Below are positions 21,911-33,385 of a stretch of DNA of 64,000 nucleotides, one piece after another. Source of the stretch: Erinaceus europaeus (lineage: Eukaryota > Chordata > Mammalia > Eulipotyphla > Erinaceidae); contig NC_080180.1 of the NCBI RefSeq assembly GCF_950295315.1, positions 66,570,736 to 66,634,735 of the forward strand, read 5' to 3'. How positions within the stretch are numbered: position 1 is the first letter of the stretch; each line of letters opens with the position of its first letter. The notes under the pieces are model-generated. The model had not been told where the DNA came from. It saw only the letters and a list, made by a program, of their open reading frames with translations, and searched no databases. The position numbers and the translations under genes are program-made.

Positions 21911-22360
21911 AATAAGTAGACTCCTAAAGGTTGGCTAATCATCATAATTAGTCAAAAATGTGTTTGGCTTTGTATGTTAACTCTCTTTTCAGCCACCAGG
22001 TTCCAGATGCTCCCATGATGCCGACCAGACTTCCCTGGACAGACAACTTCACCAATGTGTCCTGGAGCCCTGCTTCCCCAGAGCCCTTCACCACTAGGGA
22101 AAGAGAGAGACAGGCTGGGAGTATGGATCCACCTGCCAGTGCCCATGTTCAGCGGGGAAGCAATTCCAGAAGCCAGACCTTCCACCTTCTGCATCCCACC
22201 GTGACCCTGGGTCCATACTCCCAGAGGGATAGAGAATAGGAAAACTATCAGGGGAGGGGGTGGGATACGGAGTTCTGGTGGTGGGAATCTGTGTGGAGTT
22301 GTACCCCTCTTATCCTATGGTTTAGTCAATGTTTCCTTTTTTTAAATAAAAAATAAAAAA
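21911..22360 (+). mobile_element. H400 copy 2 of a tandem triplet
   Basis: Unit includes flank AAGTAGACTCCTAAAGGTTG, TGTATGTTAACTCTCTTTTCAGCCACCAG and the H400 body. Offset exactly 450 bp from copies 1 and 3. Confidence 0.9.
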
Positions 22361-22806
22361 AATAAGTAGACTCCTAAAGGTTGGCTAATCATCATGATTA
22401 GTCAAAAATGTGTTTGGCTTTGTATGTTAACTCTCTTTTCAGCCACCAGGTTCCAGATGCTCCCATGATGCCGACCAGACTTCCCTGGACAGACAACCCC
22501 ACCAATGTGTCCTGGAGCCCCGCTTCCCCAGAGCCCTGCCCCACTAGGGAAAGAGAGAGGCAGACTGGGAGTATGGACCCACCTGTCAACGTCCATGTTC
22601 AGCGGGGAAGCAATTCCAGAAGCCAGACCTTCCACCTTCTGCATCCCACAGTGACCCTGGGTCCATACTCCCAGAGGGATAGAGAATGGGAAAGCTGTCA
22701 GGGGAGGGGAGGGGATACAGAGTTCTGGTGGTGGGAACTGTGTGGAGTTGTACCCCTCTTATCCTATGTTTTTTTGTCAGTGTTTCCTTTTTATAAATAA
22801 AAATTA
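22361..22806 (+). mobile_element. H400 copy 3 of a tandem triplet
   Basis: Repeats the flank of copy 2 almost base for base (one visible difference, CATAATTAG versus CATGATTAG) and ends with the usual TTTTTATAAATAAAAATTAA tail rather than the tail shared by copies 1 and 2. Confidence 0.9.
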
Positions 22807-22928
22807 AATAAAAGAAAGTGTTTCAGCACTTTCTTCATTTTTGCAGGTTCTAAAACTTAAACACAAGAAAAACTTCATTCAGACATGTTGACTAAGCTCA
22901 CAATATAACGCACAGAATAAAAACACAG

Positions 22929-23198
22929 GGCCCGGGAATTGGGGCACCTGGTTAAGCGCACATAGTACTAAGCACAAGGATCTACGCAAGGATCCAAGTT
23001 TGAGACCCCAGTCCCCACCCGCAGGGGGAAGCTTCACAAGCAGTGAAGCAGGTCTGCAGGTGTCTGTCTTTCTCCCTCTCTATTCCCCCTCCTCTCTCAA
23101 TTTCTCTCTGTCCTGTCCAATAAAATGTAAAAAATGGCCACTGGGAACAGTGGATTTGTAGTGTGGACACCAAGCCCTAAAGATAACCCTGGAGGCAA

Positions 23199-23239
<41 letters not shown>

Positions 23240-23245
23240 ACAAAA
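22929..23245 (+). mobile_element. SINE type B with (AAT)n tail
   Basis: Head GGCCCGGGAATTGGGGCACC, decayed B box, GCAGGTCTGCAGGTGTCTGT body, terminal block GGAACAGTGGATTTGTAG ... ATAACCCTGGAGGC, ending in about 12 AAT units (23199-23237). Confidence 0.9.
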
Positions 23246-23362
23246 TATGAGCTCTCAACTCCATACACCAGTCACCCAAGAGCTCAAATGCTCATACTCT
23301 CTCCAGCACCAAGGAAGAGACTCAGGCTGAAATTACGTAGGAGAAAGCTTAAGTACATGTAA

Positions 23363-23578
23363 CAGCTGGTGTGGCAGCTAGCACACCTGGTTGAGCGCAC
23401 ATGTTACAGTGTTCAAGGACCCAGGTTCAAGCCCCCAGTCCCCACCTGCAGGGGGAAAGTTTTACATGTGGTGAAGTAGGGCTGCAGGTGTCTCTCTGTC
23501 CTTGTCCCTCTCTATCTCCCCTTTCCCTGTCAATTTCTGGTTATCTCTATCCAATAAATAAATCAAAAAAAGCTTGAA
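23363..23578 (+). mobile_element. SINE type A
   Basis: Head TGGCAGCTAGCACACCTGGT, B box CAGGTTCAAGCCCC, GCAGGTGTCTCTCTGTC body, TCTATCCAATAAATAAATC tail. Confidence 0.9.
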
Positions 23579-23984
23579 AAAAACCGCACACGTTACAGTG
23601 AAGAGGACTCAATGCTAGCCTGTTGCTTCAGCCGTTTCTTCCCAGAGTTCTCTCAACGAAGGGAGCACAGAGGAGACTGCAGAGCTGTAAGTCAGGTATC
23701 ATTCAAGGGAGATGCACCCACACTACTCTGTCGTCAAGCACCTCGGCTTACCTGGGAACCTGATGAGTCAGTTTCCCTGCACAGGAGACCCAAGAAGCCA
23801 GAGCAAGCTGCTCTCTGCACTCCAGCCGACTGAACACAAGCAATCATTCCTGACAGCAAAGCCCAGTGCCACCGCCCTTACCCCTGGTCTAAATAATCGC
23901 CAAGGACCCTCCTGGCTTCATGCTCTCGTCTTACAAGAGAGCATTTCCAAGTATAATCAGTTATAGTCAAGCTTAAAAACATAG
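23579..23984. other. Spacer, no gene recognised
   Basis: Two overlapping 73- and 84-codon frames carry no recognisable domain. Confidence 0.4.
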
Positions 23985-24930
23985 TACAGGGAGCTCAGAC
24001 TGGCAGGCACTCAGAGGTCACACAGGCTCCTGAGCTAAAAAGGAGAAGCTATTTATGGGCCCTGGGTCAGGTGGCCGGGTTAAACAGTTAACTGCATTCA
24101 TAGATTTTGTTCAAGTTTGGGAGCTACTCTCTGTCCTAAGCTAGCATTCTATCTCTATTCTAAACTCTGACACCTTCGTCTTCCCAGACAAGACTTTCAA
24201 TCCACCTGCATGTTAGCTGTCAGGCTCAGGCAAAAATCACTAAAGTCATGGGCCCCTCGGAACATACCTATAATAGACCTCCTAGCTTCTTCCAACATGA
24301 AGACCCCTAATTTTATTTGTTCTATTCCTACCTTTGGGTTCCTGTTTATTAAACAATTTGTCCTGCTTTATATCTTGCCACCAAGTTGCAGATGCTACCA
24401 TGTCATCATTCTGACTTCCCTGGGCAGACGCCCTCACCGTGTGTCCTGCAGCCTCCCCTCCCCAGAGCCCTGCCCCACTAGGGACAGACAGACACAGGCT
24501 GGGGGTGTGGACCCACCTGCCAACACCCATGTCCAGCAGAGAAGCAACTACAGAAGCCAGAACTCCCACCTTCTGCTCCCCATAAAGAATTTGGGTCCAG
24601 AGGCCAGGTGGTGGTGCACCTGGCTGAGCACAGGTATTACAGTGCTCAGGGGTCCAGGCTCAAATCCCCGGTCCACAACTATAGGGTGGAAAGGCTTCAT
24701 ATGCTCTTTCCCTGTCGGTCCCCCTTTCTATCGATTTCTCTCTGTCTTTATCCAATAACAAATAAAATTATAAAAAAAAGAGAAGAATTTTGGTTCATAC
24801 TACCAGAGAGGGATAAAGAATAGGGAAGCTTCCAATGGAGGGGGTGGGATGTGGAACTCTGTTTTAAGATAACCCTGTTATCATAAAATATTGGTAATCA
24901 ATATTAAATCACTAATAAAATTGTATATCT
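23985..24930 (+). mobile_element. Older, longer H400-family copy
   Basis: Extends upstream of the usual CCACCAG start and shares GAGGTCACACAGGCTCCTGA, a GGGAGCTACTCTCTGTCCTAAGC segment and CCACCTGCATGTTAGCTGTCAGG with the long copy at 28.9 kb. The body (TGCCACCAAGTTGCAGATGC) is diverged and split by a SINE. It ends ATTAAATCACTAATAAAATTG. Confidence 0.78.
24600..24783 (+). mobile_element. SINE type A nested in H400
   Basis: Head GAGGCCAGGTGGTGGTGCAC, weak B box, shortened body, TTTATCCAATAACAAATAAA tail. Flanked by AAAGAATTTGGGTCC and AGAAGAATTTTGGTTC, a decayed target-site duplication within H400. Confidence 0.85.
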
Positions 24931-25203
24931 AGATTCAAGACAGAAAAAGAGTTAAGTTCACCTTTTCCTTCAAGAAATACACTTCAAAGCCTTCAGAGAA
25001 GTGAATGCAGTCTGTTTCTATTCCTGGAATGACTATTTATGTTGTGGAACTTTTATGTTTGATCTGTAAGCATTTTCAATTCCTGTTCCATGATTCATAG
25101 TCTAAACAGACGGGGGAGAGCAGAAATTCCAACCATGCCTGACACTGGGGATCTCTCAAAAGGCTGGTGTCATGGGAGGGAGCAGCCCTGGGCCAAGGCC
25201 GGT

Positions 25204-25400
25204 TGTTAATGTTCGGAGGCTCCAATAGGCCAGGCTAGCGTCGCGGAGGTAGACAGAGACGGAGACTCGGGGACACACGGCTGGGCTGAGAAGCTGCAGT
25301 TTAATCTTTATTCACGAACAGGCAAATCACCACACCATGTGCTTCCCCCATCATTCTTCCTCCGCTGCTGCTGCTGGGACTCTGGACGTCCTTAGCATAG
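25204..25400 (-). mobile_element. Partial LTR-like region (polyA signal and U5-like end)
   Basis: The minus strand reads CCTGTTCGTGAATAAAGATT then TCTCAGCCCAGCCGTGTG, GAGTCTCCGTCTCTGTCTAC, CTCCGCGACGC and terminates CCGAACATTAACA. This has the AATAAA plus CG-rich U5 character of a betaretrovirus-like LTR. The 5' (U3) limit is unclear and no retroviral genes adjoin. Confidence 0.5.
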
Positions 25401-25639
25401 GGGGCGGGGAGAAAGCGCGGCGCGAAACTATCAAGGGCCAAACCATTTCTCTCAGAGGTAGAGGGAAGGGTGCCAAACCAACACGAAGAATACCAGCAAA
25501 GGCCGGGTGTTGGCTACCGGTGAGAGAAAGGTTTCTCCAGGGAGACGCCGCCCGTGGAGAGGGCAGACACAGGCCTGCTTTCCTGTGCTCCTGCTCTGTG
25601 GCCTTCGGAATGGCTTTCCCTTTCTCCTCCCAGGCTGCA

Positions 25640-26685
25640 TTACTGGTGTCCAGAAGTAGTGCGGCCTCTATGGGAGACTGTCTGGAGAGTCCTTAGACGA
25701 GCATAAGTGGGACCGCCTTGTGAGCCAACAATCCCACTCTCGGGCATCTGTCCAGTGGACACTCAAGCACCAACTAGAAGGGCACACACAGCCCTGTGTT
25801 CACAGCTGTGTTATTCACGACCGCCAAGTTGAGGATGCAGCCGAGATGCCCGTCGTCAGGTGACTGGCTATACGCAATGAAACACGACTCTGCACAGACA
25901 GATAGACAAACCGAGATGCTGTCCTGCTGAGTCTCGGAGCCATTTCCACGTTAGCTATCGCTAGTGCATCAGGACGCAGTGGAGAGTCTGTCTCCAAGCG
26001 CACAGCTGCTTCTTTTTCTGCTGTTTTTTTTTCTGTCTTTACTCCCTCATCGGTTTCTCCAGAATCACTTATCTAATAAACCACGAGAACATGAAAGAAG
26101 AAAAGAAACAGACATTGTTTCCTTTGGGACACATGGGTGAATCTGGAGGTGATGATGCTTAGGATGGGGGCGGGCGGTGGCACACCTGGGTGAGCGCACA
26201 TGTTGCAATGTGCAAGGACCCGGGTTCGAGCCCCCGGTCCCCACCTGCATGGGCAAAAGCTTTGTGAGTGGTGAAGCAAGGCTGCAGGTGTCTCTCTGTC
26301 TCTCTCCCTCTCTGTCACCCCCTTCCCTCTCTATCAGGCTCACACATGTGCCGCCAAGGGGACCCACAGCACCGACACACACACCTCTCAATTTCTGGCT
26401 GACTCTATCCAATAAGTAAATAAAGATTTAAAAAAATTTTTTAAAGTAAGTATAGAGATGAAAGACGACTCCTAGGTAGATTCACCTATATGTGGAATCT
26501 AGAGGATGGGGAAAAAAATAAACTTGCAAAAAATGGGGAAAAAAAGAAGCAAACAGACTTTAAGACTCTGTGAGAACCACAGTGATTATCTCTGGGGAAT
26601 GGGAGGACAGGGACACAGAACTGATGCTGAGTGTGGTGCAGATCTCACGGTTTTGTGACTCACTACTGATCAGATGTGAGGAAGG
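25640..26685 (+). mobile_element. Old LINE-1 ORF2-3' UTR fragment, split by a SINE
   Basis: GCGGCCTCTATGGGAGACTGTCTGGAGAGT ... CAACAATCCCACTCTCGGGC parallels the L1 3' region at 11.0 kb. GGTGAATCTGGAGGTGATGATGCTTAG and, after the SINE, GAAAGACGACTCCTAGGTAG ... TATATGTGGAATCTAGAG continue it. It has many CpG-rich changes and no open frame. Confidence 0.75.
26166..26440 (+). mobile_element. SINE type A with a 50-bp internal extra segment
   Basis: Good head (GGGCGGGCGGTGGCACACCT), B box GGGTTCGAGCCCC and tail TCTATCCAATAAGTAAATAA. About 50 bp (26335-26385, CAGGCTCACACATGTGCCGC ... CCGACACACACAC) is inserted between the pyrimidine block and the CAATTTCTGGCTG segment; no other copy has it. Confidence 0.87.
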
Positions 26686-26688
26686 AGG

Positions 26689-26975
26689 AGGGCCGGCTGG
26701 TGCACCAGTGAGCACGCACAGTACGGAGCACAAGGACCGCACAAGTTTCTGGGTTCAAGCCCCCAGCTCCCCACCGGCAGGGGGGAAGCTTCACAAGCAG
26801 TGAAGCAGGTCTGCAGGTGTCTGTCTGTCTCTGTCTCTCTCCATCTCCCCTCCTTTCTCAATTTCTCTCTGTCCTGTCCGTAAATGGCCACCAGGAGCAG
26901 TGGACTCATAATGCTGGCACCAAGCCCCAGCAATAACCCTGGAAGGAGGGGGGAGGAAGAGAGAGAGATAAAAGA
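26689..26975 (+). mobile_element. SINE type B
   Basis: Head GGGCCGGCTGGTGCACCAGT, B box TGGGTTCAAGCCCC, body, CCTGTCCGTAAATGGCCACC, terminal block GGAGCAGTGGACTCATAA ... AATAACCCTGGAAGG. Confidence 0.88.
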
Positions 26976-28330
26976 AAAGAGAGAAGTAAACACATAAGTA
27001 GGTGAGTAAGTAACTGGTGTCTAGAATGACAAAGCATCTTGAGTAAGAAGTCACTAAGGTCATGCTTGGTTTCTGTTGCAGAATGAATCCAAAGAAACAT
27101 TTAGTGACTAAGAATTAAAACATTAGCAAAACAAAGAAGGAACTCAGAAAGCAGGGAAAGAGGACCCGGCTTCCTCCGCAGATGAACAGGTGTCTGTGGG
27201 GAGTAACTCCACCTGGCTACAGACAGCCAGTGTGGGCAGCTGAGACAATGAGCAGAGGTTACAGGTCTTCTCAAGTGAGTCCTGTTCACTCACCCTCACC
27301 TCTAAAGTTGACCTGGGGCCAGATGCAAGGCTCAGTGACCAGTCTGAGCAGGAAGAGCTTGCCCTCTGCTGACTGAGTTTCACAGGCCTGCAGGTGAGAA
27401 GCTCCAGGTCCTGCCACCACCTGTGAGGGTGGCCCACTGGGCCCAGGAGGACAGTGCCGCATGGCAGCTGTTGGAGGCACAGACAGGCGAGGCTGCCCTC
27501 AGCTGCCAGCAACCCTGCAAGGCCACTTCTTGAGCTCCTGAGCACACCCTGGGTCTACGTCAACGACTTCCACTATTATTCTCCATCAACTATGACCCAC
27601 TGGCATGTCCTCTTTCAGGAAAATGAATTTCAGATCCTAGATAGGAAAAAGTAAATAAATAAATTGCTTGCTGTGAGAAAAAACAAAAACAACAAGTCTT
27701 TAGCCTTTAATTGGATATATAATGATACTATCTGTGAAACTAATAGCAAGATCCAAATATGCTCTTATTGGAAAGTTCTTTAGCTCTCTTTATCAGCCCT
27801 CATTTTCTCTGATGTGCTAGACCTAAATTGCCACTTAGAATGTCTGGTGAACATACAGAAACTTCCACGTTGCCTTTTGTTTTATCTGGGAGCAAGTAGA
27901 TTGTACAAATAAGCTTGATTGCTCTGTGATAGAAAATGTGACCATCTGTAACAATTCATATTGTGAACTTATTACATAGATAATTATTATGATTAGTGTT
28001 ACAATTCTGCAATCAGAAATCTGTACAGGATCCAAAGGAACACAGCAGGATAATACTCCATCTAAATGGGCTTGGGGGAAAAAAATGCAATTTATTTGAC
28101 ACACTCCACCAGAGAGGCAGAATCAATTGGACATATAGCACAATCCTGTGTCTCCCCTCAGCATCTTGGCACAGGAGCCGACAGCATGCATGGGAGGAAG
28201 CTGGCCAAGCAGGGCCAGGGCTCCTGCATCTGCGTGAGATCGCAGGGCAGCTCCCGAGAGACCTGGTGCCCAGGGCTCCGTTCCTCCAGAAAGCAACAGG
28301 CTCCCCTAAAGATGAGGCATTCAAGGCGAG
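26976..28330. other. Unique DNA, no gene recognised
   Basis: 27.14-27.55 kb is GC-richer with overlapping frames of 60-133 codons on both strands, typical of chance frames. No splice-framed exon could be supported. 28.14-28.33 kb may belong to a diverged H400 5' region but could not be aligned. Confidence 0.4.
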
Positions 28331-28770
28331 GATACGGATCCACCTGCCAACGCCTGCGTCCAGCAGAGAAGCAGTCACAGAAGGCAGAACCCCCACCTTC
28401 TGCACCCCAGAAAGAATTTTGCTCCAGTGGTGGGGAACTGTCACGGGGAAGATGACCAGAGGGCTCTGAAGTCCAGCTCCATCAGGACCTGGAAAGAGAA
28501 GAGGAAAAAGGGAGGGACATTTGGATGGAGTGACAGGGGTAGGTGTGGCTTGACAGAGAAGATGAGGCCATAGGAAACAATGGCAAATATGTGCGACTAC
28601 GGACAGAGAGATGTGGAAATGACAGGAACCCACATCTGCAACCTCGGCGGAACTGCAGCTTCCAGTGAAGGGACTGGGGACACAGAGCTCTGGTGCTGGC
28701 ATGGTGTGAAGTTGCACCCCTGATATCTTGTAATTGTGTAAGTCAATATTAAATCACCAATAAAATTAAA
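28331..28770 (+). mobile_element. Older H400-family copy with central segment
   Basis: CGGATCCACCTGCCAACGCC then CCACCTTCTGCACCCCAGAA, then an about 200-bp segment (GATGACCAGAGGGCTCTGAA ... GGCAAATATGTGCG) absent from young copies but shared with the 50.3-kb copy. It ends TGTGAAGTTGCACCCCTGAT and TATTAAATCACCAATAAAATT. The antisense 234-codon frame here is an accident. Confidence 0.8.
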
Positions 28771-28944
28771 AAAGAAAATGAGCTGTTCATATCAAACGAG
28801 GCACGATCTCTGAGCCACTCAGAAAACTCTTTCCCCACTGACTCTGACTTGATCTTGGCTCAGTGCATCATCCCATCAAGACTGGCCCGAGTGTTTCACA
28901 GGGAATTCTCTTCTCTCTTCCCCAAAGTTCCTACTCATGACCAC

Positions 28945-29712
28945 AGAATGTGAGCTCAGATCTACAGGGAGGCAGAGGTCACATAGGCTCCTAAGCTAAT
29001 TATGGGCCCCAGATCACATCCAATCGATGGGGTTTACAAGGAACAATATTTATACAGCTTTCCCATATCAGGGAGCTACTCTCTTCCCTGATCCAGCTTT
29101 CTGGTCCTTTTTCCAGCCATGACATCATCTCCCCAGACAATAACTTGGAGCCACCTGCATATCAGATCTCAGGCTCAGGGAAGAAAAAAAAAACTAGTAT
29201 AGCCACAGGCCATTTGGAATATAACTAAAATATGCCTACTAGCTATCTAAAACATGAAGACCCCCCCAACTCTTCAACTGCACTATTCTAGCCCTTAGGT
29301 CCATGATTGGTCAACAATTTGTTTAGCTTTGTATGTTAACTCTCTTTACAGCCACCCGGTTCCAGATGCCAGCATGATGCCGACCAGACTTCCCTGGACA
29401 GACGACCCCACCAATATGTCCTGGAGCTCCGCTTCCCCAGAACCCTGCCCCACTAGGGAAGGAGAGAGACAGGCTGGGAGTCTGGATCCACCTGTCAACG
29501 CCCATGTTCAGCGGGGGAGCAATTACAGAAGCCAGACCTTCCACCTTCTGCATCCCACAATGACCCTGGGTCCATGCTCCCAGAGGGATAGAGAATGGGA
29601 AAGCTATCAGGGGAGGGGATGGGATACGGAGTTCTGGTGTTGGGAATTGTGTGAAGTTGTATACCTTCTATCCTATGGTTTAGTCAATGTTTCCTTTTTA
29701 TAAATAAAAGAT
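28945..29712 (+). mobile_element. Long H400 copy
   Basis: Upstream part GAGGTCACATAGGCTCCTAA, GATGGGGTTTACAAGGAACA, CCATGACATCATCTCCCCAG, then TTTGTATGTTAACTCTCTTTACAGCCACC and the standard body, ending TTTTTATAAATAAAAG. It shares its upstream 300 bp with the copy at 37.4 kb. Confidence 0.9.
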
Positions 29713-29719
29713 GTAAAAA

Positions 29720-29755
29720 ACACACATACACACACACACATACATACATACATAC
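29720..29755. repeat. (CA)n/(CATA)n microsatellite at an H400 tail
   Basis: CACACATACACACACACACA followed by five CATA units, grown from the A-rich 3' tail of the H400 copy. Confidence 0.92.
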
Positions 29756-31055
29756 AAAGACCTTCTGAAAGGACCCCACCATGGTCACATTCAGGCCAGC
29801 GTTCTCTCAGAAGCTTTCCTCCTGACGTTCTCAGTGCTACATGCTGGCGGGGGCCATTTCTCCTCTAAATTCAAGTTAGCCCACCTGGGACCTCCCGGGA
29901 AAGCCCCCACAAACTTGGACGCTTCCTCGTTTCCTACTGTGGAAAAAGCCTCTTTCCATTGTTCACATTCTTTCTCTTCCTGGCCCTTCTCATTCCGAGG
30001 TGCAGACATACTCTGGGAACGTCGTGAGGATGGAGAAACTTATCTATGAAGAAAAACTTTGATGGACCATCTGAAAAATATCTTCTGCGACCTTCCTGCA
30101 CTTGGCAGTCTGGCTGTGTCTCCCCGCCGGCATGTCCCAGGATACTGAATCCTCCATCCACATTCATGTAAGTCCCGGGCGTCTGAGGCCACTTCCTCTC
30201 ACGACTTTTTCTGGGTGACCTTTTTTCTCCGTGACACTTCAGTATAGTTGCCTGTCTTCATTGCTCCTTGCAGACTTTGAATCCCTTTAGAATTCAGATT
30301 TTAGTTGTGGGAAACGTTCATAATCATTAAGTGGAATTTCGACTTCTCCTGGTTTTCCTCTTAGTCTGTTACTTTGTTTTTGAAACTCCTGTTCTTACCT
30401 GATGGCATTTCTAAATTGATTACCAAACATTAACTTGGGTCCTCATACAGTTCTATGCCTTTTTTCAATTTCTGGATTTTTATTAACCACTGTTTTACAA
30501 AGATACACACAGAGTAAGGACTGGTTTTCAAATATTTTCTCTATTAAATAATATAAAAATACTTTGATGCATGACACATTTTTTACATTTTCTGAGATTT
30601 CAATTTACGGGGTGGACTTTTTCCTCCAATTTTTCTCCTTTCCTGTTTGCTTTCTTAAGAACTTCTTTCATGCCAGAAACTTTCTTCAAATGTCTGGTGA
30701 CTCTTTTTCATCTTTTTGCATGTAATAGTGAAATTCTAAGTACATAAGCTGGGGTTTTCAAATACTCTAACTTGAAAATTCTGAAATTAAATGAAATAGA
30801 CATCTTTGACAACCTATCATTTTGCAAGCTTTCTTGGATTGGGACTTAGACAATTTAGTATCTTTTCTGACATGTACAGATTTCCCTGGAGGCAACGACA
30901 GGCATGCAGAGTCAGCAACTCCATGAGGTCGGGTGGGTGAAATAAGCATCTTCTTTTTGCCTTTGTTTCTCATCAGTGGGAAACTACTTTGACGCTAGTA
31001 AGCAAGACTGTGTTTCTTCCCTCCAAGCATGGAAATGGGTATCTCAGACGTCTGC
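29756..31055. other. AT-rich unique DNA, no gene recognised
   Basis: 1.3 kb without recognised repeats or long frames, and T-rich on the plus strand. Confidence 0.5.
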
Positions 31056-31059
31056 ACAT

Positions 31060-31210
31060 CCTCCCAGAGGGGTAAAGAGCAGGGAAGCTTCCAATGGAAG
31101 GGATGGGACACAGAACTCTGGTGGTGGGAACTGTGTGGAATTGTACCCCTGTGATCTGAAAATCGTGTTCATCATTATTAAATCACTAATAAAAAATGTG
31201 TTTAAAGAGA
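31060..31210 (+). mobile_element. H400-family 3' end fragment
   Basis: CATCCTCCCAGAGGGGTAAA then CTCTGGTGGTGGGAACTGTG, GGAATTGTACCCCTGTGATC and ATTATTAAATCACTAATAAA: the older 3' end variant also seen at 24.9 and 62.7 kb. Confidence 0.82.
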
Positions 31211-31734
31211 CTTAAGAGTACATGAAATGAATGAATCAGGACAAGGAAAATGACTTTTCCAATGAACAATCAAACATTGTCTCCACTGCAAAGGACTTAC
31301 TTACTGACCTTATTCTCCTTGGTGTCATCTGACTAACAGTGGCCATGCAACCCTAGTCTGGCAAATGAGTCGGAGCAAAACTTCTCTTTATGTAATATGG
31401 GGAAAAAATAACACATCTGTTTTTCACCTGGATATTTTCACACCTTAATATTTCCTCTGAGCCTGTCTTTTTGAAGTCAGAAGAAGCAGATCAAACAGAA
31501 CATGTGATGAAAAAAAGGTACGATGAATGTGGTGTTTTCTGAGGGTATCATTGAACCCATGTCTGGACTAAGTGCCCCTCACAGTTAGAGCAGATGATGA
31601 ACTTTCTCTGGGTCCCTCAGAGTCACACTTCCAGTGTCTTTCCACATCTCGAAAGGCAATGTTCTATGTAGGCCCCACATAAACTCAGGCAATGGTCTGC
31701 TCCCATTCTGTGCTGCAGTACAATTATTGAAGAG
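31211..31734. other. Unique DNA, no feature recognised
   Basis: No repeat or coding signal seen. Confidence 0.45.
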
Positions 31735-31940
31735 GGGGCCGGTGGTGGTGCAGCTGGTTACAGTGCACAAGGACCCGGGTTTGAGCCCCCGGTTCCCACC
31801 TGCAGAAGGATAGCTTTGCAAGTGGTGAAGCAGGGCTGCAGGTGTCTCTCTATCTCTCTCCCTCTCCATCACCCCTTTCCCTGTTGATTTCTGGCTGTCT
31901 CTATCCAACAAATAAATAGAGACAATTAAAAATAAAATTA
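31735..31940 (+). mobile_element. SINE type A with a head deletion
   Basis: The head GGGGCCGGTGGTGGTGCAGC runs directly into GGTTACAGTGCACAAGGACC, missing about 15 bp between the A and B boxes. B box GGGTTTGAGCCCC and tail TCTATCCAACAAATAAATAG are present. Confidence 0.88.
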
Positions 31941-32232
31941 AGCTAACTTAAAGACAGTGGTTTTCTTCAAGCGATGGTAATATGTAAGATTATACACAAA
32001 TTTAAAATGGATAGTTGGAATGACTTTTCTTTAGCAAAGATTTGGGAAAAGCAACCCTATATATATAGAATCTGGTTGGAAAGTTTTCTACATGGTAGGA
32101 TTATTATAATGTGCTTTAAAAACAGAAGTGCTTTATTTGGTCATTGTTAGTATAACTACTTTAATATAAACTGAGGCAGGAATTATTTCTTCATAATGTT
32201 TACTTCACTGGTGCTTTTATTGATTTATCTAA

Positions 32233-32515
32233 TTGCCAACCAGGGTTCTCACCGGGGCTCAGTGCCTATCTGAAATCCACTGCTCCAGATGGCCATTTCT
32301 TTCCCTCTTTTAAAAATCCCTTTTTATCTCTTTCATTTTGTGGGTAGAGAGGAATGGGGAAGTAGAGGGGCAGATGAAGATGGAGAAAGGACCGGGGACA
32401 CCCACAACACTGCTTCATTATTTGTGAAGCTTGACATCGGAGGAGGAGGCGAGAGGGGTTGAGTCCTGGTCACCTGGTCACGTCCGTGCTCTGCCAGGGG
32501 AGCCATCACCGAGAA
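32233..32515 (-). mobile_element. Old SINE, type B, decayed
   Basis: Minus strand retains the GGAGCAGTGGATTTCAGATA block near 32270 and a GTGTCCCCGGTCC/CCTCTACTTCCCC pyrimidine body. The head is poorly preserved. Confidence 0.65.
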
Positions 32516-32974
32516 CCACTGGTGCTATCTGAAATTAAGGCAAAGCTAATTTACGAAGATGCATCGAGTTCTTCAATCTGCAAGTGGTGCTTATTTATCA
32601 ACCATTTAACCTCAACAACAGTTCCACAGTGAAAGGCGTACAATAGAGACACACAGAGCTCTAAGCAGTGCATGATTGGACAGGTAGAAACAGATTCAGA
32701 AAGAAGCCGAGATCCTTGTGCCTGCCCCAGAGAGAAGTCTTGGGCGAACTCAACTGGCGATGCTATACAGCTTGGCACACTCCAAGGACCCCTTGCAATT
32801 TGCAGTGACTCCCATCAAAACATTCTTCATTTTTTAGATAAATCTTCATATTATATAATGTTCCTGCCCTATATTGTGTTCCCCACTTTCTTTCCAGGGT
32901 CAGATTTGTTTTGAGTGATAATCTAGGAATAGATCAAAAAGTAATCCAGTTTTTTTTTTTTTAAAAAAAAAAAA
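32516..32974. other. Unique DNA, no feature recognised
   Basis: Ends in a T12/A13 junction immediately before the next H400 copy. Confidence 0.45.
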
Positions 32975-33385
32975 AGTCCAACAATTTGTTTGGCTTTGTA
33001 TATTAACTCTTTTCAGCCACCAGGTTCCAGATGCCAGCAGGATGCGACCAGACTTCCCTGGACAGACAACCCCACCAATGTGTCCTGGAGCTCCGCTTCC
33101 CCAGAGCCCTTCCCCACAAGGGAAAGAGAGAGACAGGCTGGGAGTATGGATCCACCTGCCAACGCCCATGTTCAGCGGGGAAGCAATGACAGAAGCCAGA
33201 CCTTCCACCTTCTGCACCCCACAATGACCCTGGGTCCATGCTCCCAGAGAGATAGAGAATAGGAAAGCTGTCAGGGGAGGGGATGGGATACGGAGTTCCG
33301 GTGGTGGGAATTGTGTGAAGCTGTACCCCTCTTATCCTATGATTTTGTCAATGTTTCCTTTTTATAAATAATTTTTTTAAAAAAT
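32975..33385 (+). mobile_element. H400 repeat copy
   Basis: Starts GTCCAACAATTTGTTTGGCT, then ATTAACTCTTTTCAGCCACCAG and the full body, ending TTTTTATAAATAATTTTTTT. A small deletion occurs at AGATGCCAGCAGGATGCGACC. Confidence 0.9.

Larger units (their letters stand above)
21541..22806 (+). repeat. 450-bp-period direct tandem repeat
   Basis: CCACCAG-start positions 21541, 21991 and 22441 are exactly 450 bp apart. AATAAGTAGACTCCTAAAGG recurs at 21911 and 22361. Shared non-H400 flank shows DNA-level duplication rather than three independent insertions. Confidence 0.92.

Noticed and set aside
22402..22644. Recurring antisense frames beginning MQKVEGLAS
   Set aside because: They recur at many H400 copies because the repeat is similar; they are translations of a retroposon, with no evidence of a protein.
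28013..28717. 234-codon antisense frame
   Set aside because: It lies largely across an H400-family repeat and has no recognisable domain.
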